Below, piece by piece: positions 8,243 through 16,857 of a DNA stretch of 64,000 bases. Under the pieces are notes generated by a model. That model worked only from the letters and a program-made list of their open reading frames with translations, did not search any database and was not told the DNA's origin. The DNA lies in NCBI RefSeq assembly GCF_042651965.1, contig NZ_JBHSDY010000001.1, positions 310,001 to 374,000 of the forward strand. The letters run 5' to 3'. Position 1 is the stretch's first letter, and each line of letters begins with the position of its first letter. The position numbers were made by a program, and so were the translations under genes. Source of the stretch: Castellaniella hirudinis (GTDB taxonomy: Bacteria > Pseudomonadota > Gammaproteobacteria > Burkholderiales > Burkholderiaceae_B).

Positions 8243-8931
8243 GCGATATACCTCATGTAACGCGGAGCACTCTTGCCGCAGTTAAACAACAGATCAAGGA
8301 TGGTGACACCATGCATAAATTCACCCCATAGCTGAGGATACTCCGGGTACCCTGCGTAGTCGAACCAAGTAAGCTTAAGCCCCAAGTCGGCAAACACTTT
8401 CTCATCCACGTAATCCTTAGCTGCTGGCCCAGAGATGTATTCAGTGCCACCAGCCTGCATACAAAGATCTGCAAGACGCTCCGTCTTACCATCCAACAAA
8501 GTGTAGTCCCATGAATTGGTTATGCTTGTTTTGATGTCCAGATAAGCACAGATAGCTTCGATGAAGCATCGGTTTAAACATGACAGATGGGAATAAGTCT
8601 TCTCTAGATAGAGAGGCTCCAGCCATGAAGCAATTTCGGTAAAGTGTGGTGCACGACTATAGTTCTGCATCAATGCTTTCCAATGCGCAACCGCCCAGTC
8701 CGTACCGTCGACTTCGGTCTCGCGGATTTTCTGATGGTATTTTCCCTTTACCAGCACTGGCACTGTGAGCCACTGAGTTCCCTGAGGGGTTTTGATCTGG
8801 TTCCTATTACGCCAGTCACGGCGCGTGTACTGCATATCGTCGTAGAGAATAAACTCATCCACGGCAGCGATCATGTCGAAGTAACCTTTCCATGGAATAT
8901 AGTTGGATTGCAGGATGGCGATTTTTTTCAT
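8239..8931 (-). CDS. WbqC-family protein
   Basis: 230 residues of the WbqC family, which is repeatedly found in O-antigen clusters but has no settled biochemical role. Family landmarks are the N-terminus KKIAILQSNYIPWKGYFDM, FILYDDMQYTRRDWRNRN, and YLEKTYSHLSCLNRCFIEAI. The protein looks cytoplasmic, with no signal or membrane segment. The ATG at 8931 follows an AAGAGAAAGAAG purine-rich stretch. It is coupled by ATGA to the GtrB-like transferase, and a formyltransferase lies two genes on. From that company it probably takes part in making or attaching a modified amino sugar, which is inference only. Confidence 0.85.
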   Translation of the reverse strand: MKKIAILQSNYIPWKGYFDMIAAVDEFILYDDMQYTRRDWRNRNQIKTPQGTQWLTVPVLVKGKYHQKIRETEVDGTDWAVAHWKALMQNYSRAPHFTEIASWLEPLYLEKTYSHLSCLNRCFIEAICAYLDIKTSITNSWDYTLLDGKTERLADLCMQAGGTEYISGPAAKDYVDEKVFADLGLKLTWFDYAGYPEYPQLWGEFMHGVTILDLLFNCGKSAPRYMRYIA

Positions 8932-9058
8932 TCTTCTTTCTCTTTGAGTTGCTTTTATAAATTGATCAATCTATTGTGCGCAACACCTTTTAAATCACTT
9001 GAAAATCAATATACAACCATCTCCCACCACACTAGACATCAAGAAAGAAAGTCAACTT

Positions 9059-10738
9059 TTATTTCTTTTTCGGCGGAATTGGCACACAACAGTATCCTCC
9101 CTCGCGAAACCTCGGAAGATCAAAAAGCGCCACAGGGATGTAATCGCACTTAGCAATCACTCCTGGAGATTTAATACTCTCCAGAAAAGGAACAAGCTTT
9201 TCTCCAAGCAGATCACCGCCATATGTTTTCTCTGAAATATACAAGGCGTGAATTGGCTGGCGCAGCTTGTTAAAGGCATAATAGGTCAGGTGATCCACAA
9301 CCAAATGCTCAGCATCATCTCCTTGGATACCACACTGATGTGCTAATGTTCGAATGGTTTCACGCTGTCTACCAAAATCCAGCACTGGAACTGACAGCCA
9401 TTGACCAGGCACCGATACCTCGGGTAGATTCGAACGTTTCCACACCTCGGGCACAACATATGCTGCGAAGATAGCCATGCTAGTTAGCGCAAACAACAAA
9501 TAGGCATTTCTTATTATCTGCACACTCGGCCGCCATAGCCATGAGGGAGCATGCTCTGGCAGCATGAGCAATAACAGCATCAGAACAAGGGGCAAAACCT
9601 GGGCCGCTCCATAGAAAGGCCAAAGCTGATAGAAAAAGAAGTTGGCACACAGTCCCAGGGCAAGTGCAGCACCGAGCATCACCTGCAAGCTTACAGACCT
9701 ACGGCGCAGCCAGATCATCGGCAATCGGAGCAAGCTAGAAGCTAACGCACCAAAAATGACAACCGTAATAAGGAAGCGACTGATTGCAGCCATCCATACC
9801 GTAACACCCGAAACAGCCATAGGAGGCAACCAGCCGGATTGAAAGGTCGCGGCAAATACTGCATGTTCGGCAATCTGACCCGGCGCTCTTAAAAAATTAC
9901 TGCCCCCCCCAAGCAAAAAAGACACTGGAGAGCTAAGCAGTAGCACGGGATTTAAAAAATTGCTGGACAATGCTGCTTGAGCCTCTGGAGCCTCTGAGCA
10001 AGCAGACACCGCCACACCCCAGCGGTATGTAACGTAGGCCAGCAACGATACTGCTGTAATAAGCAACAGACGAGTAATGGGGCGACGGGCTACGAACCAG
10101 GCCGCCAGCAATACCACAGGTGTAAAAAAAATACTTTTCGGGTGAACGAAAAAGAACGCTGAAGCCACAGGAAGGTAAAATACGATCCATATCCATTGAC
10201 CCTTTCCATTGCTTTTCTGACTTGCGATGGCCGTCATACAAAAAAACATCAAACCCAAGGTCAGCCATTGTTCAGGCCGCGCCATGACCCAAATGAAGGG
10301 GAGCACGCCCAAGGTAAGCAGAACAACCAACGGAGACAGCAGGCGCAGTGCACCACGTACATTGCGAGTGCTACTCCATACCCAAAAACTAAAACCGGCT
10401 ACTATCACCAACGCCAGAGCAACTCCCGTCAGCCGCAGCCCGAGAGGAGAGAGACTGCCATACAAGACGGAGAAAAATGTAGCGCCTGGATAGTACGCCC
10501 AAGGCAACGGTGAGCTGAATGCAGTCTGACATTGAGGTAAAAGCGAACTAGATATGCCGCCCAACTCGAAAAATCTAGCATGTATCCACTTAGTGACAAC
10601 CTCATCGGAGTACAGTGGCAAGCGAGAGCCAGCAATCAAGAGCGCAACAAAAACGCCAAGAACTAGGGCAGAAAGCAGATCCCCCGCTTGGATCTGATAG
10701 CCAGCAGGCCGATGCTCCGTATTTTTATCGGTTTCCAT
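9059..10738 (-). CDS. Large polytopic membrane protein, possible GT-C glycosyltransferase
   Basis: About 559 residues with roughly ten hydrophobic helices. After the first helix comes a periplasmic-type loop with acidic residues (RLPLYSDEVVTKWIHARFF), which resembles the catalytic loop of ArnT/GT39-type enzymes that use polyprenol-phosphate sugars. A soluble C-terminal tail of about 110 residues follows the last helix. No named family can be assigned with certainty. ATG at 10738 is preferred because translation from 10846 would add an unrelated stretch; it overlaps the upstream glycosyltransferase by 14 bases. A G8 run in the coding strand (plus-strand C8 at 9903-9910, near residue 277) makes the gene prone to frameshift. 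Confidence 0.72.
   Translation of the reverse strand: METDKNTEHRPAGYQIQAGDLLSALVLGVFVALLIAGSRLPLYSDEVVTKWIHARFFELGGISSSLLPQCQTAFSSPLPWAYYPGATFFSVLYGSLSPLGLRLTGVALALVIVAGFSFWVWSSTRNVRGALRLLSPLVVLLTLGVLPFIWVMARPEQWLTLGLMFFCMTAIASQKSNGKGQWIWIVFYLPVASAFFFVHPKSIFFTPVVLLAAWFVARRPITRLLLITAVSLLAYVTYRWGVAVSACSEAPEAQAALSSNFLNPVLLLSSPVSFLLGGGSNFLRAPGQIAEHAVFAATFQSGWLPPMAVSGVTVWMAAISRFLITVVIFGALASSLLRLPMIWLRRRSVSLQVMLGAALALGLCANFFFYQLWPFYGAAQVLPLVLMLLLLMLPEHAPSWLWRPSVQIIRNAYLLFALTSMAIFAAYVVPEVWKRSNLPEVSVPGQWLSVPVLDFGRQRETIRTLAHQCGIQGDDAEHLVVDHLTYYAFNKLRQPIHALYISEKTYGGDLLGEKLVPFLESIKSPGVIAKCDYIPVALFDLPRFREGGYCCVPIPPKKK
9903..9910. repeat. Poly-C/poly-G tract of 8 inside a membrane-protein gene
   Basis: Eight C residues on the plus strand read as G8 in the coding strand, encoding LLGGGSN. 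A6 and T6 runs flank it closely on both sides. A gain or loss of one base would truncate the protein at about half length. This is the longest G/C homopolymer noticed in the O-antigen region. Whether it actually varies cannot be seen from one sequence. Confidence 0.9.
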
Positions 10739-11957
10739 CTTTGGTGAATCGCTGAAAAACTTCCACAAATCGACGAGTACCCACAGACAGAGCCATATGC
10801 TGTTGATAATAGGATTTCGCCTTAAATCCCATCTCGGCCAATTCACTAATGCTCATGCCAGCCATATGTTCGGCTGCATCAGCCAATGCTTCCGCGTTCT
10901 CTGACTGCGCAACCAGACCGCCGCCAGACTCTCTAATCAGATCAGCAGCATCACCATCCACCGCCATGAGGATGGGTTTCCCAGAGGCCATATAAGCCTG
11001 TGTTTTGGAGGGAATAGTGATTTCAAACAAAGGGTCCTTGCGCAAATGCACGAGCAATACATCAGCCGCACTCAGATAATCCCCCACTTCCGACATAGGC
11101 ACTCGCGGAAGAAAAACAAGATTGCGTAGTTGCATATCTGCAGCCCGTTGCTTGAGCCCATCACTCTCTATGCCGCTACCCAGCATCACCCAGCACACGC
11201 GTGAACCACGCCGCTGCAATAACTGTGCAGCATCCAGGACAGTATCCAACGCTTGGGCCTTACCCATATTTCCAGCAAACAAAATCCGAAACTGCTCGGA
11301 ACTCGGGAAAACTCTCGGCAACCCTCCTTGCGTTGCAAACAACGCCCTCTCATCAGCCCAGTTATATATCACATCCAGCTTGGATTCAGGCACCCTACGC
11401 TCTAACAACAGACGCTTGAAACCCGGTGAGAGCACGACGATCTGATCTACTCGCCGATACACCCAGCGGCATACGGCCCCCACCACTCCCAAAGCTCTGG
11501 CATTACTGATCATCCCTGTAGCCCGCAAGGTGTCGGGCCACATATCCTGGATGTCATACACCACAGGAATGCGACGCAGCAACCGCAGCAGACTGGCCGT
11601 CACCCCTACCGTCAGTGGTGGGTGATAGGCATAGATCACATCTGCGCGTCTCGCTATGAACAAACCATACACCAGGGATGAAGCAGCGAAGCTTACATAA
11701 TTCAGCACTCGCTTGATCGCAGACCGGCCATGATCAGGAAACAGTGGGACACGGGTAACCCGCACACCATCAATGACTTCACGCTGCAGAAGACGAATAC
11801 GGTAGCCTGGATAAAGCTTGCCGCTCGGGTAATTAGGAAAGCCCGTAAGCACTTCCACCTCAAAACCCTGGCGCACCAGCTCACGTGCGAACGCGAGGCC
11901 CTTTAGAACTGGCTCAGGCTCAAACCATTGGGTTAGTAGTAAAACTCGAGTGACCAT
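10725..11957 (-). CDS. wbuB: GT4 glycosyltransferase, WbuB-like (probable L-FucNAc transferase)
   Basis: 410 residues with a GT-B fold. The N-terminal acceptor domain has LLLTQWFEPEPVLKGLAFARELVRQG and LTGFPNYPSGKLYPGY, which are typical of the WbuB/WcaI group, then VVYDIQDMWPDTLRATG. The C-terminal donor domain has ILFAGNMGKAQALDTVLDAA, VFLPRVPMSEVGDYLSAADVLLVHL and the nucleotide-binding IPSKTQAYMASGKPILMA. The gene follows fnlC by only 3 bases, and WbuB-type enzymes commonly accompany fnlABC to transfer L-FucNAc. The donor assignment therefore rests on family plus context. Confidence 0.88.
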   Translation of the reverse strand: MVTRVLLLTQWFEPEPVLKGLAFARELVRQGFEVEVLTGFPNYPSGKLYPGYRIRLLQREVIDGVRVTRVPLFPDHGRSAIKRVLNYVSFAASSLVYGLFIARRADVIYAYHPPLTVGVTASLLRLLRRIPVVYDIQDMWPDTLRATGMISNARALGVVGAVCRWVYRRVDQIVVLSPGFKRLLLERRVPESKLDVIYNWADERALFATQGGLPRVFPSSEQFRILFAGNMGKAQALDTVLDAAQLLQRRGSRVCWVMLGSGIESDGLKQRAADMQLRNLVFLPRVPMSEVGDYLSAADVLLVHLRKDPLFEITIPSKTQAYMASGKPILMAVDGDAADLIRESGGGLVAQSENAEALADAAEHMAGMSISELAEMGFKAKSYYQQHMALSVGTRRFVEVFQRFTKDGNR

Positions 11958-11960
11958 GTA

Positions 11961-13091
11961 TTAATATTTTTTCCACACCACTCGATTCACGTAATCAGTG
12001 TAGCTGTGGATGATACGCAGCACCTTGTCCGAGACATTAGGCATGCTGTAGTCAGCTACCTGGCGCAGCAACCGCTCAGCACCACGCGGCTGGTTCCCCA
12101 AAACAGCCAGCCCTTGTAGCACACGTAGATATTCTAGGCCCACCATCATCACAGCCGCTTCCTCCATACCCTCAGGTCGCTCATGAGCCTCACGCAGGTT
12201 CAAGGCCGGAAAGTTCAGAATGGAGGATTCCTCGTTAATAGTGCCACTATCCGACAGCACAGCCCGCGCAGACATCTGCAGCTTGTTGTAGTCAGTAAAC
12301 CCCAGCGGTTTGAGCAACTGGACCAAGGGGTGAAATTGCGAGCCCATGGCATCCACCCGCTTCTGCGTACGCGGATGAGTGGAGACGATCACCGGCAAAC
12401 CATAGGCTTCGGCCACCTGATTGAGGACCTGTACTAGCTTATTAAAATTCTGCTTGGATTCGATATTTTCCTCGCGGTGTGCACTGACCACGAAAAAACT
12501 CTCTGGCTGCAACCCCAATCGCCTCAGCACATCTGATGAGTCTATCCGCGCACGGTAATGTGTCAATACCTCAAACATGGGGCTTCCAGTCTTGATCACC
12601 TGATCCGGAGGCAACCCTTCACGTAGCAGATATTCACGCGCAATACTACTGTAAGTCAGGTTTATATCAGCAGTATGGTCAACGATGCGGCGATTAATTT
12701 CCTCAGGCACACGCTGATCGAAACAACGATTCCCAGCTTCCATATGAAAAGTGGGAATCTTTCGTCGCTTAGCTGGGATGACTGCCATGCAGCTATTAGT
12801 ATCGCCCAGCACCAACAAAGCATCAGGCCTCACCTCGGCTAGCACACGATCTACCGAAATAATAACTTTGCCTATGGTTTCGGCGCCTGTAGCTCCAGCG
12901 GCTTCCAGAAAATAATCAGGTTTACGTATACCAAGGTCCTGAAAGAAAATTTCATTTAATTCATAATCGTAATTCTGACCCGTGTGAACCAATACATGAT
13001 CACAGTATTCGTCCAAACGACCCATAACTCGGGACAAGCGAATAATTTCGGGACGGGTTCCTACAACAGTGACTATTTTTAATCTTTTCAC
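11961..13091 (-). CDS. fnlC: UDP-2-acetamido-2,6-dideoxy-L-talose 2-epimerase
   Basis: Member of the non-hydrolysing UDP-GlcNAc 2-epimerase family (376 residues), the last step to UDP-L-FucNAc. Motifs: VTVVGTRPEIIRLSRVM, HVLVHTGQNYDYELNEIFF, LGDTNSCMAVIPAKRRKIPTFHMEAG, FFVVSAHREENI, and ARAVLSDSGTINEESSIL. GTG at 13091 is chosen because an AGGA lies 5 bases upstream and the length then equals the family. A TTG at 13109 overlapping the fnlB stop is the alternative. It works with fnlA and fnlB directly upstream. Confidence 0.93.
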   Translation of the reverse strand: MKRLKIVTVVGTRPEIIRLSRVMGRLDEYCDHVLVHTGQNYDYELNEIFFQDLGIRKPDYFLEAAGATGAETIGKVIISVDRVLAEVRPDALLVLGDTNSCMAVIPAKRRKIPTFHMEAGNRCFDQRVPEEINRRIVDHTADINLTYSSIAREYLLREGLPPDQVIKTGSPMFEVLTHYRARIDSSDVLRRLGLQPESFFVVSAHREENIESKQNFNKLVQVLNQVAEAYGLPVIVSTHPRTQKRVDAMGSQFHPLVQLLKPLGFTDYNKLQMSARAVLSDSGTINEESSILNFPALNLREAHERPEGMEEAAVMMVGLEYLRVLQGLAVLGNQPRGAERLLRQVADYSMPNVSDKVLRIIHSYTDYVNRVVWKKY

Positions 13092-13105
13092 GATAATCCT
13101 GCAAT

Positions 13106-14218
13106 TCAATTCGTCAACGGCATGGCATACGTATCAGGATGCTCACGATCAAAAATTTCATTAGCCCATAGCATGACTAGCATTTCGTCTGTTCCGATAT
13201 TAGTAATATCATGCGTCCAACCCGGCACAGTCTCCACGATTTCCGGCTGTTCCCCATTGGTTTTCTTTTCATAAAACTCGCCCGTTTGAATATGACGGAA
13301 ACGGAAATTCGCCTGGCCTTTAATAACCAAAAATTTCTCCGTTTTTGTGTGATGGTAGTGTCCACCACGGGTCACACCTGGATGTGCGGTAAAGTAAGAA
13401 AACTGCCCTGCTTCCGGCGTCTTCAGCATTTCTACAAAACAGCCCCTGGGATCTTCATATTTGGGCACTTGATAAGTAAATTGCTCTGGTTTCAGGTAAC
13501 TGACATAGGTGGCGTATAACGCTCTCACCAAACCAGCCCCTACATTTTCTGTAATCAGGGTATCGCGCCCGCCTCGAAATGCGTGAATTAAATCTGACAA
13601 CTCACCCACTGTCGTAGCATACTGAGGGTTCACGTCCACATAAGGAGAGCCAGCAAGCTCGCCATCCATGACCCGGATGAAATGCGTAACTACATCATCT
13701 ATATACACCAATGTCACAGGCGCTGCACGATCATGTACGTTGATGGGCAAACCCGCCGCAATGTTATGACAGAATGTCGCGACAGCGGAATTGTAGTTGG
13801 GGCGTGCCCACTTGCCGAATACGTTGGGTAAACGGAACAAATGCACAGTCACTTGCGTACCGCCCGCCAGGTCCAACAGCACTTTTTCGGCCGTATTTTT
13901 ACTGACTCCATAAGGATTATCCAACAGCGCTTGCGTGGATGAGGAGTACAGCACCGACATACGCTGACCAGTCTGCTTGATGGCATCGGCCAACACCTGA
14001 GTCAAGCCAGCGTTCACGGTTTGGAACTCGGCGGTCTCTTGGGGCCGATTAATACCAGCCAGATGAAAAACACAACTTACACCTTGGAGCATAGCGGGCA
14101 ATTGCCCTGGAGAATGCTCTCGAGTGAACTCAACGACCTCAATATCCTTACGCTCAACGAGATGTTGCAGTAAGTTCTTGCCAATGAAGCCTTGTGCACC
14201 GGTGATCAGTACCTTCAT
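13106..14218 (-). CDS. fnlB: UDP-2-acetamido-2,6-dideoxy-beta-L-arabino-hexulose reductase
   Basis: FnlB/WbjC-type bifunctional epimerase/reductase, about 370 residues. The N-terminal SDR domain opens MKVLITGAQGFIGKNLLQHL and contains FHLAGINRP and the YGVSKNTAEKVL active-site YxxxK. The C-terminal 110 residues form a cupin-like domain (GCFVEMLKTPEAGQFSYFTAHPGVTRGGHYHHTKTEKF is split between its strands), as expected for WbjC. ATG at 14218 begins one base after the fnlA stop. It reduces the keto-sugar made by FnlA to the L-talose form. Confidence 0.93.
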   Translation of the reverse strand: MKVLITGAQGFIGKNLLQHLVERKDIEVVEFTREHSPGQLPAMLQGVSCVFHLAGINRPQETAEFQTVNAGLTQVLADAIKQTGQRMSVLYSSSTQALLDNPYGVSKNTAEKVLLDLAGGTQVTVHLFRLPNVFGKWARPNYNSAVATFCHNIAAGLPINVHDRAAPVTLVYIDDVVTHFIRVMDGELAGSPYVDVNPQYATTVGELSDLIHAFRGGRDTLITENVGAGLVRALYATYVSYLKPEQFTYQVPKYEDPRGCFVEMLKTPEAGQFSYFTAHPGVTRGGHYHHTKTEKFLVIKGQANFRFRHIQTGEFYEKKTNGEQPEIVETVPGWTHDITNIGTDEMLVMLWANEIFDREHPDTYAMPLTN

Positions 14219-14219
14219 G

Positions 14220-15257
14220 TCATTCCTCCGGCTGAGCGTTTTCGCCACGCTGGATGGCTTGCATGAAGCTCAGCTTCAGCAATAGTTTTTTCATGCCCTC
14301 AACATCCAGCCGCTCAGTATTATGCGAATTGTAGTCCTCAGCACGTGAGATTTTCTCCTGACCTTGCTCAACATACTTAGCATAATTCAGATCGCGTAGA
14401 TCTGGCGGCACACGATAATAATTTCCCATGTCTTCTGCACACGCCATTTCTTCGCGACTTAGCAAAGCCTCATACAGTTTTTCGCCGTGACGTGTCCCAA
14501 TGACATTAATAGGATGATCAGGCACGCCTGCGAGCTGTGTCACGGCTTTTGCGAGGGTATGCACTGTGGCAGCAGGCGCCTTCTGCACGAACAAATCTCC
14601 GTTACGACCATGTGAAAAGGCATACAGCACCAGATCCACAGCATCCGCCAGCGTCATCATGAAGCGCGTCATATTAGGATCCGTAATCGTCAGTGGGCGT
14701 CCCGCTCTAATTTGCTCAATAAAGAGCGGAATCACAGAGCCACGAGAAGCCATGACATTGCCATAGCGCGTGCCGCAAATCACAGTTTTCCCCGTGTCCA
14801 CGTTACGCGACTTAGCCACCATGACCTTTTCCATCATGGCTTTTGAAATACCCATGGCATTAATGGGATAAACCGCCTTATCAGTACTTAGGCACACCAC
14901 CCGGCTGACATCATTCTGCACTGCAGCTTCCAGCACATTTTCCGTGCCCAATACGTTGGTTTTGACGGCCTCCATCGGGTGAAATTCGCAGGAAGGCACT
15001 TGCTTGAGCGCTGCCGCGTGAAAAATATAATCCACCCCCCGAGTCGCGTTAAGTACACTTTGATAATCACGCACATCGCCAATATAAAACTTGAGCCTGG
15101 AGTCAGCGTAGGATCTACGCATATCATCCTGTTTTTTTTCATCTCGACTGAAAATACGAATTTCAGCGAGATCACTATCCAGGAATCGCTTGAGCACGGC
15201 ATTACCAAACGAACCCGTCCCCCCAGTAACCATGAGCTTTGCGTTGGATTTGAGCAT
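14220..15257 (-). CDS. fnlA: UDP-GlcNAc 4,6-dehydratase/5-epimerase
   Basis: FnlA/WbjB (about 345 residues), which begins UDP-L-FucNAc synthesis. NAD-binding MVTGGTGSFGNAVLKRFL lies at the N-terminus. FHAAALKQVPSCEFHPMEAVKTN and the catalytic region AVYPINAMGISKAMMEKVM carry the substituted YxxxK (MxxxK) typical of the UDP-GlcNAc inverting dehydratases. GTRYGNVMASRGSVIPLF follows. ATG at 15257 starts MLKSNAKLMVTGG; an in-frame start at 15269 adds four residues. An A8 run lies in the codons for EKKQ near residue 42 (plus-strand T8 at 15132-15139). It is the first gene of the fnlABC block, with a 218-base gap upstream. Confidence 0.94.
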   Translation of the reverse strand: MLKSNAKLMVTGGTGSFGNAVLKRFLDSDLAEIRIFSRDEKKQDDMRRSYADSRLKFYIGDVRDYQSVLNATRGVDYIFHAAALKQVPSCEFHPMEAVKTNVLGTENVLEAAVQNDVSRVVCLSTDKAVYPINAMGISKAMMEKVMVAKSRNVDTGKTVICGTRYGNVMASRGSVIPLFIEQIRAGRPLTITDPNMTRFMMTLADAVDLVLYAFSHGRNGDLFVQKAPAATVHTLAKAVTQLAGVPDHPINVIGTRHGEKLYEALLSREEMACAEDMGNYYRVPPDLRDLNYAKYVEQGQEKISRAEDYNSHNTERLDVEGMKKLLLKLSFMQAIQRGENAQPEE

Positions 15258-15475
15258 TATATAGAACAATAGATTGGTTTTAATAAAATGAATTATGACA
15301 TAGAGGCATCTGACATACGACGTAGTATTTCATGACTTACTTCTATCCCATATAAACTGACGAACAATGGCTCTTTACATAACATTTAAATCAAGAAAGA
15401 ACGATCACTACTAACTATCTCAAGCAATCGACCTTGAAACTCGACCTAACGACCAGAGCAAAAAAATCAAAAGCT

Positions 15476-16783
15476 CTAAGAGGGGGTAAAAAATTTCCGC
15501 CAAGCAACGTAAATTATCATTGGGATCAATGTCCACACGAGACCATGATCATAGAACAATGGCCCCTCACCAGGAAGCTGGGAGAAGTGATACCCTGCAA
15601 CTGCGCCCATGATGCCAAACGCACCGATTAATGCACTGGCTCCCTGAGGCAGGCAGGCAAGCAAACCAAGAATGATTGAAGCACATACTAGCGCAAAAAT
15701 CGCTATCGGCCATCCTCCAAGAGCATAACCTGAAATATGCACCGCAGCAGGCGCAGTCCCCCTGCCTTCGAAGCCATCATGACCGAATATACGAGTGTAT
15801 ACATAGGTACTAGGTCGACAACTTGGTCCAACCCTGGCTTGTTCACGAATACCTCCACATACGCTTCCCTCCTCCGTAAATATCTGATAATAGAATGGAT
15901 AAAGGGTTGCCATCCGAGTCAAGCCTGCAAAAACCATTTCCGGCGCACGCTGCCAAGCCGTCTTCGCCACAGACACTGGCTGATCTCGAACCGGTTGATC
16001 CAGACGGAATACATGCACAGAAATAATCAAATAGGCGGCAAACAAAGCGACAGCTCCAATGGATGTCTTGACATAAGGGTACGTTTTACTATGTGAAAAA
16101 ATAGTTAGCACCAGCGTCGCCTCAAACAGGAGAAATGGCCACTTCATATTTAGCAGGATCATGTAAATTGATTCAATAATAATGACCACAGCCGCAGCCA
16201 CAATCCAGAATAGCCCTGATCGTCGGAAACAACGAATCAACGCGTAAACAGCCAGGTACGGCAAGATAGACATCAGCACCGCCATCGCCCAAAAACTAAG
16301 CCCCGCCAGGATCTGAAAACGAATCTCAACTGACGAAACAGCATCCGAGCCTGCTCCATATAACGCAAACGCTTGCGCCTGCCACAGGCTATACCCCACA
16401 AAGCCAAGCGCAAGACAGGTGATCACAACATAATCAAGGATACGAATCTCTGGTATTTTCGAACACCAACGATAAATTGAAGATCCCAGCATACGTCGCA
16501 CCAACACGACAATCGGGGGAACTAATAAAAATGGCAAAAAAAGCAGCAACCAATAGAGAGGAGTAAAAATAGTTGGAAAATCATAAATCACTGCATAACG
16601 CGGAACCTCCATCAATCGCCTACGACCATAATCCGTCGTGAATAAGAAATTCCCTATAACAACAGTCAAAAAAAACGCCGACAGAAAAACAAACGGCGCC
16701 AGATTTTTAACAATCCATTGTCGCAGAACCTCCCGCCAGAGCCGAGAAGTTGATGGAAAATTATGCAGGACGGTTTGAGACAT
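15476..16783 (-). CDS. Polytopic membrane protein, probable O-antigen polymerase Wzy
   Basis: 435 residues with about ten membrane helices and a large hydrophilic loop near residues 270-350 (including VGPSCRPSTYVYTRIFGHDGFEGRG). That loop is the kind of periplasmic loop seen in Wzy proteins. No sequence motif is conserved enough in Wzy to prove the call. The assignment rests on topology, on its place next to Wzx, and on the absence of any other polymerase candidate in the cluster. Composition is AT-rich like its neighbours. The roughly 220 bases downstream, before fnlA, hold no gene that I can support. Confidence 0.62.
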   Translation of the reverse strand: MSQTVLHNFPSTSRLWREVLRQWIVKNLAPFVFLSAFFLTVVIGNFLFTTDYGRRRLMEVPRYAVIYDFPTIFTPLYWLLLFLPFLLVPPIVVLVRRMLGSSIYRWCSKIPEIRILDYVVITCLALGFVGYSLWQAQAFALYGAGSDAVSSVEIRFQILAGLSFWAMAVLMSILPYLAVYALIRCFRRSGLFWIVAAAVVIIIESIYMILLNMKWPFLLFEATLVLTIFSHSKTYPYVKTSIGAVALFAAYLIISVHVFRLDQPVRDQPVSVAKTAWQRAPEMVFAGLTRMATLYPFYYQIFTEEGSVCGGIREQARVGPSCRPSTYVYTRIFGHDGFEGRGTAPAAVHISGYALGGWPIAIFALVCASIILGLLACLPQGASALIGAFGIMGAVAGYHFSQLPGEGPLFYDHGLVWTLIPMIIYVAWRKFFTPS

Positions 16784-16857
16784 TTTTGTTAAGTGAAGGT
16801 ACAGTTTTTACGTAGAACATACTGACGGAAAAGGCCGGCAAGAATAAATATATTACA

